From Quisquiliibacterium sp. (GTDB lineage: Bacteria; Pseudomonadota; Gammaproteobacteria; Burkholderiales; Burkholderiaceae_E), in contig JALRBB010000543.1 in NCBI GenBank assembly GCA_023257915.1, positions 1-10,279 on the forward strand: a stretch of DNA of 10,279 bases. The letters are read 5' to 3'. Below, in pieces: positions 7,301 to 10,279 of this stretch; the stretch's first letter is position 1; the number at the start of each line of letters is the position of its first letter. The notes beneath the pieces were generated by a model, which saw only the letters and a list, made by a program, of their open reading frames with translations, did not search any database and was not told the DNA's origin. A program made the translations under genes and the position numbers.

Positions 7301-9536
7301 CAAGGGCAGCGCACGGATGGCCGGGGCGATGGTGCTTGGCCAGTTGCTTCATCAGATTGAGACGCAGGTCGAGGCGCTGGCCGCGCAGGCGTCGATCAGT
7401 GCCAGTGAGATCGAGGCGCTGATCTCCGAGCATGACCGGGCCGATGCCCTGTTCGAACGGATGCGCCAGGGCGAGCCGCCCACGCAGCCCGAGCCGCCCG
7501 CGCAGTTCGAACCGACCACGCAGTTGGAACCGACCACGCAGTCCGAACAGATCGCGCAGCCCGAGCCCACGCTCCAGATTGACACGGCCTTGGATGCAGA
7601 GGCGCAGCCCGACGCCGACACGATCGACCCCGAACCGGTTCTGCTGCCAAAAACTGTTGTCGCGCCGATGCCGCTGGCCGAGCCCGAGGAACGGACCGAG
7701 CCGAAGCAGCTGGTGCGGGTGCGTGCCGACCTGCTCGATCGCTTGGTCAACGAAGCGGGCGAAGTCTCGATCGCGCGTTCGCGACTCGACAATGAACTCG
7801 CGATGTTGCGCCAGTCGCTTGGTGAGCTGACCGAGAACGTGAGTCGTCTGCGCTCACAACTGCGCGAAGTCGAAATCCAGGCTGAATCGCAAATTCAGGC
7901 GCGCATCGCACAGCAGCGCGACCATGAGCGCAGCTTCGATCCACTCGAGTTCGATCGCTTCACCCGTTCGCAGGAATTGACGCGGATGCTCGCCGAGTCG
8001 GTCAATGATGTCGGCACGGTGCAACAAAATGCCGCGCGCAGTCTCGAGGAGGCATCGCGCGATCTGCACCGCCAGGGGCAGGTCCTGCGTGACCTGCAGC
8101 AAAACCTGATGCGGCTGCGCATGCTGCGCTTCGGGTCGATCGCGGATCGCCTGCATCGGGTGGTGCGTCAGACCGCGAGGGAACTCGACAAGCGGGTGCA
8201 TCTTGAAATTCGCGGATCCGAGGTCGAACTCGATCGCAGCGTGCTCGAGCGAATGGCCGGTCCGATCGAACATCTGCTGCGCAATGCGGTCACCCATGGC
8301 ATCGAGTCGGCGTCCGTGAGGCAAGCCGCCGGCAAGCCGCAAGCCGGTCAATTGCTGATCGAGGCACAACAGGACGGACGCGACATTGTGCTGATGTTAA
8401 GCGATGACGGTGCCGGTCTGGACTTCGCACGCATTCGTGACAAGGCGATCGCGTCCGGTCTGCTGGATCCGAACGCACAGGTCTCGCCGCGCGAGCTTGC
8501 CGACCTGATCTTCGCGCCCGGGTTCACGACTGCGGACAGCGTCACCGAGATCGCCGGGCGAGGTGTCGGCATGGACGTGGTGCGCTCCGAGGTCGCGGGG
8601 CTGGGCGGACGCATCGAAACCGAGTCGACGCCGGGTCAGGGAACCCGCTTTCGCATCGTGCTGCCGCTGACTCTCGCGGTCGCGCAGGTGGTGCTGGCAA
8701 GTGCTGGCGATCATCGCTATGCGATCAGCGCATCGAGCGTCGAGCAGCTGCTGCAGATGAAGCCCAAGCAACTGGCCCAGGCCTATGGCCGCGGCCAGCT
8801 CGACTGGGGGGGCGGGCAGGTGCCGTTGTATTACCTGGGCACGTTGCTTGAGTTACCCGATCTCACGCCCTCGGCCCAGCATCATGCGCCGGTGCTGATT
8901 TTGCGCTCGGGCACGCAGCGGATCGCGCTGCACTGTGACCAGGTTTCGCGCAACCAGGATGTGGTGGTCAAGGCGGTGGGTCCGCAGCTCGCGCAGGTGC
9001 GGGGTATCACCGGGGCAACGGTGCTCGGCAGCGGCGAAGTGGTGCTGATCCTCAATCCGGTCGCAATCGCGCAGCCGCGTTCCGGCGCGCCTGCGGCACC
9101 GACACTGGACAAGCCGGCGATCTCGGCGATGCTTGCCGATGCCCAGCCGCCGCTTGTGATGGTGGTGGATGATTCGCTGACGGTGCGCAAGGTCACGCAA
9201 CGGCTGCTATTGCGCGAGGGCTATCAGGTGCTGCTGGCTCGCGACGGTGTCGACGCCTTGCGTCAGCTGGCCGACACGATGCCCGATGTGATGCTGGTCG
9301 ACATCGAAATGCCGCGCATGGACGGATTCGATCTGACCCGCAATATCCGCGGCGACAGTCAGTACGCTCACATCCCGATCATCATGATCACCTCGCGCAC
9401 CGCCGACAAGCACCGCAGTTTCGCGATGTCGCTCGGTGTCGATGCCTATCTGGGCAAGCCCTATGCCGAGCAGGAACTGCTCGAGCGCATTACCGATCTG
9501 GTCGCGCGCGGCAAGGATCGCAAAGCTCAGGTCTGA
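4365..9536 (+). CDS. chpA: Hybrid chemotaxis histidine kinase/response regulator ChpA (PilL)
   Basis: Giant CheA-type kinase of 1723 residues that takes signals from PilJ/PilI and phosphorylates PilG and PilH. Seen, in order: a degenerate N-terminal phosphotransfer motif (His48, H-Q-A-H-G); a long helical region without clear sites (about 80-560); a repeat linker (571-592); a canonical Hpt (His638, H-T-L-K-G); an Hpt with Ala for Lys (His807, H-T-L-A-G); and a canonical Hpt (His977, H-T-V-K-G). A Glu/Pro/Gln repeat linker (1037-1072) and a dimerisation coiled coil (from about 1116) follow. The ATPase has an N-box H-L-L-R-N-A (Asn1307), G1 box D-D-G-A-G (1347-1351), F-box F-A-P-G-F (1383) and G2 box G-R-G-V-G-M-D (1398). 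A CheW-like domain (about 1437-1565) and a receiver (Asp1602/1603, Asp1646, Thr1676, Lys1698) complete it. GGAG at 4353-4356 supports the start. P. aeruginosa ChpA is about 2470 residues, so this form is reduced. All catalytic motifs look intact. Confidence 0.97.
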   Translation: MAPDLTLLSWCLGEVRQSLAQTESQLDAALANGDPAASALGSAKASLHQAHGALQLVSVDGVSQLTQQAEALIDAMQAAEVALDDARIQALRRAFHAVLEYCEGLLHQQMPQPLFLFPYYRDLLAARGAERAQPSDLFFPDLSIRPPASQLPVGEDDPQLLAHARSLFERGLLTLMRTPQGDGAQSMQDAVAMICASRLASRHRGFWWVAQALFDSLSDSSLPVDVDVKRLLARFNLQLRKLMLQQFEPDERLLVEMLFLLAHVAHPNEACREVRRVYRLDDAIPADYETARYDPLDPRLLADAQAALERCHQTLEALARGSLADLTAFAEAIDAFVLLCERIPAEGLRTLAKAFTQVRQVLLARQTVPAESIALDIATAILFAEQAIADGAKPGSVHDLRGADMATRLTAGFAIGGSDEVAIPDWLRELNLAALERRAMLSFVEETRAELHEIEQGLDAVFRDPQQRERLMPAARALERIAMSLSLLDEQDASDHVRLMAARIAHLERSEQPASQQVCDKLADSIGALSFYLDSLLQPAGSERHFEFDSERDLGDELMLEASTPQPAPAVESPIESSVESPIESPVESPAELPDRELLEVFLAEATEVLEHIAAATIASRAQPAQQEPLTRIRRGFHTLKGSSRMVGLDAFGEAAWALERLLNAWLATQQPGSEALYDLVDESSAQFGAWVAVLSTNPQAVSAIDPATLVADADALGEVLQETLAEPALAPQAGLQDEPQHELSDELFDDQSEDLVLIGERRLNRALYMIFLSEADELIETLCSDALEWQQQPARGASQTAIRAAHTLAGSSAIVGLAQVQLISRQIEQFLLTQLNSGLTPADTDLQRLAQLTDRVRTMLHQFAGGAEPREDEEALEIGRLLGSDATLDPYEEITIEALADEEFYEEILQAPPEKGVAAQAASDETDVLDDIDPELLPVFVEEVSDQMSQIGENLRRWQAAPGDSRIAQNLMRQLHTVKGSARMAGAMVLGQLLHQIETQVEALAAQASISASEIEALISEHDRADALFERMRQGEPPTQPEPPAQFEPTTQLEPTTQSEQIAQPEPTLQIDTALDAEAQPDADTIDPEPVLLPKTVVAPMPLAEPEERTEPKQLVRVRADLLDRLVNEAGEVSIARSRLDNELAMLRQSLGELTENVSRLRSQLREVEIQAESQIQARIAQQRDHERSFDPLEFDRFTRSQELTRMLAESVNDVGTVQQNAARSLEEASRDLHRQGQVLRDLQQNLMRLRMLRFGSIADRLHRVVRQTARELDKRVHLEIRGSEVELDRSVLERMAGPIEHLLRNAVTHGIESASVRQAAGKPQAGQLLIEAQQDGRDIVLMLSDDGAGLDFARIRDKAIASGLLDPNAQVSPRELADLIFAPGFTTADSVTEIAGRGVGMDVVRSEVAGLGGRIETESTPGQGTRFRIVLPLTLAVAQVVLASAGDHRYAISASSVEQLLQMKPKQLAQAYGRGQLDWGGGQVPLYYLGTLLELPDLTPSAQHHAPVLILRSGTQRIALHCDQVSRNQDVVVKAVGPQLAQVRGITGATVLGSGEVVLILNPVAIAQPRSGAPAAPTLDKPAISAMLADAQPPLVMVVDDSLTVRKVTQRLLLREGYQVLLARDGVDALRQLADTMPDVMLVDIEMPRMDGFDLTRNIRGDSQYAHIPIIMITSRTADKHRSFAMSLGVDAYLGKPYAEQELLERITDLVARGKDRKAQV
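6075..6134 (+). repeat. Degenerate 12-bp tandem repeat coding a ChpA linker
   Basis: Five consecutive units of roughly (G/A)TTGAGTCGCC(G) encode V-E-S-P / I-E-S-S / V-E-S-P / I-E-S-P / V-E-S-P (residues 571-590). An A-E-L-P remnant follows. The repeat is in frame and sits exactly between the N-terminal helical region and the His638 Hpt domain, so it is a flexible acidic linker. Copy number may vary between strains. Confidence 0.85.
7473..7580 (+). repeat. Six 18-bp tandem units coding a Glu-Pro-x-x-Gln linker in ChpA
   Basis: Six in-frame 18-base units at 7473, 7491, 7509, 7527, 7545 and 7563 encode E-P-P-T-Q-P, E-P-P-A-Q-F, E-P-T-T-Q-L, E-P-T-T-Q-S, E-Q-I-A-Q-P and E-P-T-L-Q-I (residues 1037-1072). 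The middle units are the most alike, suggesting expansion by slippage. It joins the last Hpt domain (His977) to the kinase core as a mobile tether. Confidence 0.9.
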
Positions 9537-9563
9537 GCGTCGGACTTAGCGTCGGACTTAGCG
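9536..9563. repeat. Perfect 12-bp tandem duplication at the chpA stop
   Basis: AGCGTCGGACTT occurs at 9536-9547 and again at 9548-9559, followed by a partial third unit AGCG (9560-9563). The first copy begins at the last base of the chpA TGA. It has no recognised function; slippage is the simplest origin. Confidence 0.85.
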
Positions 9564-9580
9564 CTCATTCTCATGTCATC

Positions 9581-9594
9581 GCCGCAATCGCGGC
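9581..9594. other. Short hairpin between the convergent chpA and photolyase genes
   Basis: GCCGC (9581-9585) and GCGGC (9590-9594) form a 5-bp GC stem with an AATC loop, in the 63-base gap between two convergent stops. No T-tract follows on either strand. It could help end both transcripts, but it is not a convincing intrinsic terminator. Confidence 0.3.
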
Positions 9595-9599
9595 AAGCT

Positions 9600-10279
9600 T
9601 CATTCGGTGGGTTTTTTGACCACCGCATAGCGCGCCAGCGTCCGCTCACGCGCCTGGGCATGGTCGACCACCGGTCGCGGGGTGTTGCTGCCCAGCTCCA
9701 CCCCGGCTGCGGCCAACTCCAGCGGTGAAGCCAGCCAGGGCGCGTGGATCAGCTTGTCGGGCAGCGCCGCCAGTTGTGGCTGGTAACGCCGGATAAAGCT
9801 GCCGCGGGCATCGAACTTCTCCGACTGGGTGACCGGATTGAAGATCCGGAACCAGGGCTGCGCATCGCAGCCGGTCGAGGACGCCCACTGCCAGCCGCCA
9901 TTGTTGGCTGCCAGATCGAAGTCGTTGAGCTGTGCGGCGAAGTACGCCTCGCCGCGTCGCCAGTCGATACCCAGGTCCTTGACCAGGAACGAGGCGGTCA
10001 CCATGCGCAGCCGGTTGTGCATATAGCCGCTGTGGTTCAGCTGCGCCATCGCCGCATCGACCAGTGGATAGCCGGTGCGAGCCTCGCACCAGGCCGCGAA
10101 CAGCGCATCGGCGTGCTTGCCCTCTTCCCAGCGAATCGCGTCGTACTCGGGCCGGAACGCGCTACCCGCCACATGCGGGTTGTGATGCAGGATCTGGAAG
10201 TAAAAGTCGCGCCAGATCAGCTCCGAGAGCCAGGTGCGCGCGCCGTCGGCAGCAGCAGGCTCGGCGCGTTCGACCTGCA
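9600..10279 (-). CDS. phrB: Deoxyribodipyrimidine photolyase, class I (N-terminus outside window)
   Basis: Light-driven flavoenzyme that splits cyclobutane pyrimidine dimers in DNA. The visible 226 or so residues are the C-terminal FAD- and DNA-binding helical domain. The minus-strand frame stays open to 10279, so the N-terminal antenna domain lies outside, and the GTG at 10172 is internal. Seen: S-E-L-I-W-R-D-F-Y-F-Q, then R-T-G-Y-P-L-V-D-A-A-M, H-N-R-L-R-M, S-F-L-V-K-D-L, and D-L-A-A-N-N-G-G-W-Q-W-A-S-S-T-G, all close to the E. coli enzyme. Trp codons at 10130-10128, 9962-9960 and 9893-9891 align with the electron-transfer triad W306/W359/W382 of E. coli. The W338 equivalent of E. coli is Tyr here. 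The intact triad and the N-N-G-G-W motif favour a CPD photolyase over a cryptochrome, although the antenna domain cannot be checked. The gene converges on chpA and is functionally unrelated to it. Confidence 0.96.
   Translation of the reverse strand, partial: QVERAEPAAADGARTWLSELIWRDFYFQILHHNPHVAGSAFRPEYDAIRWEEGKHADALFAAWCEARTGYPLVDAAMAQLNHSGYMHNRLRMVTASFLVKDLGIDWRRGEAYFAAQLNDFDLAANNGGWQWASSTGCDAQPWFRIFNPVTQSEKFDARGSFIRRYQPQLAALPDKLIHAPWLASPLELAAAGVELGSNTPRPVVDHAQARERTLARYAVVKKPTE

Noticed and set aside
7473..7580. Regular 18-bp repeats as a CRISPR-like array
   Set aside because: Units are contiguous without spacers, in frame, and code a peptide linker within chpA.

Overview
GC-rich window from a proteobacterium, most likely a beta- or gammaproteobacterium (Burkholderiales, Rhodocyclales or Xanthomonadales type). 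The evidence is the gene content: a rubredoxin followed by pilG-pilH-pilI-pilJ-chpA, a type IVa pilin with a sigma-54 promoter, a YjbE-type TerC membrane protein, and a class I photolyase resembling that of E. coli. The lineage is inferred from remembered family features, not from a search.

Layout. 1-507 (+) is the 3' part of a TerC/YjbE integral membrane protein. 508-771 is intergenic. It holds two hairpins, spaced inverted repeats and a strong sigma-54 (-24/-12) promoter at 694-708. 772-1221 (+) is a type IVa major pilin, closed by an intrinsic terminator at 1272-1307. 1379-1555 (+) is a rubredoxin. 1608-9536 (+) is a tight run of Pil-Chp chemosensory genes: response regulators pilG and pilH, the CheW-like adaptor pilI, the methyl-accepting receptor pilJ, and the giant hybrid kinase chpA. 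Spacings run from a 4-bp overlap to about 50 bp, so the run is very probably one operon. A photolyase gene on the minus strand (9600-10279, N-terminus outside the window) converges on chpA.

How the genes work together. By analogy with Pseudomonas aeruginosa, PilJ feeds surface or pilus signals through PilI to ChpA. ChpA phosphorylates PilG and PilH, which control pilus extension, retraction and twitching or surface signalling. The pilin just upstream encodes the fibre subunit, and its sigma-54 promoter suggests PilS/PilR-type control. TerC, rubredoxin and photolyase have no evident role in this pathway.

Most notable features. PilJ has almost no periplasmic domain: its two membrane helices are joined by only about 18 residues, so the pilin-sensing module of the classical receptor is missing. 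ChpA is short for its family (1723 residues), with only two fully canonical HxxKG phosphotransfer motifs and two repeat-built linkers. No pilK (CheR-like) or chpB (CheB-like) gene lies in the cluster. I saw no mobile element, CRISPR array, tRNA or rRNA, and no evidence of a wholly new system. The window is best read as a variant Pil-Chp locus.
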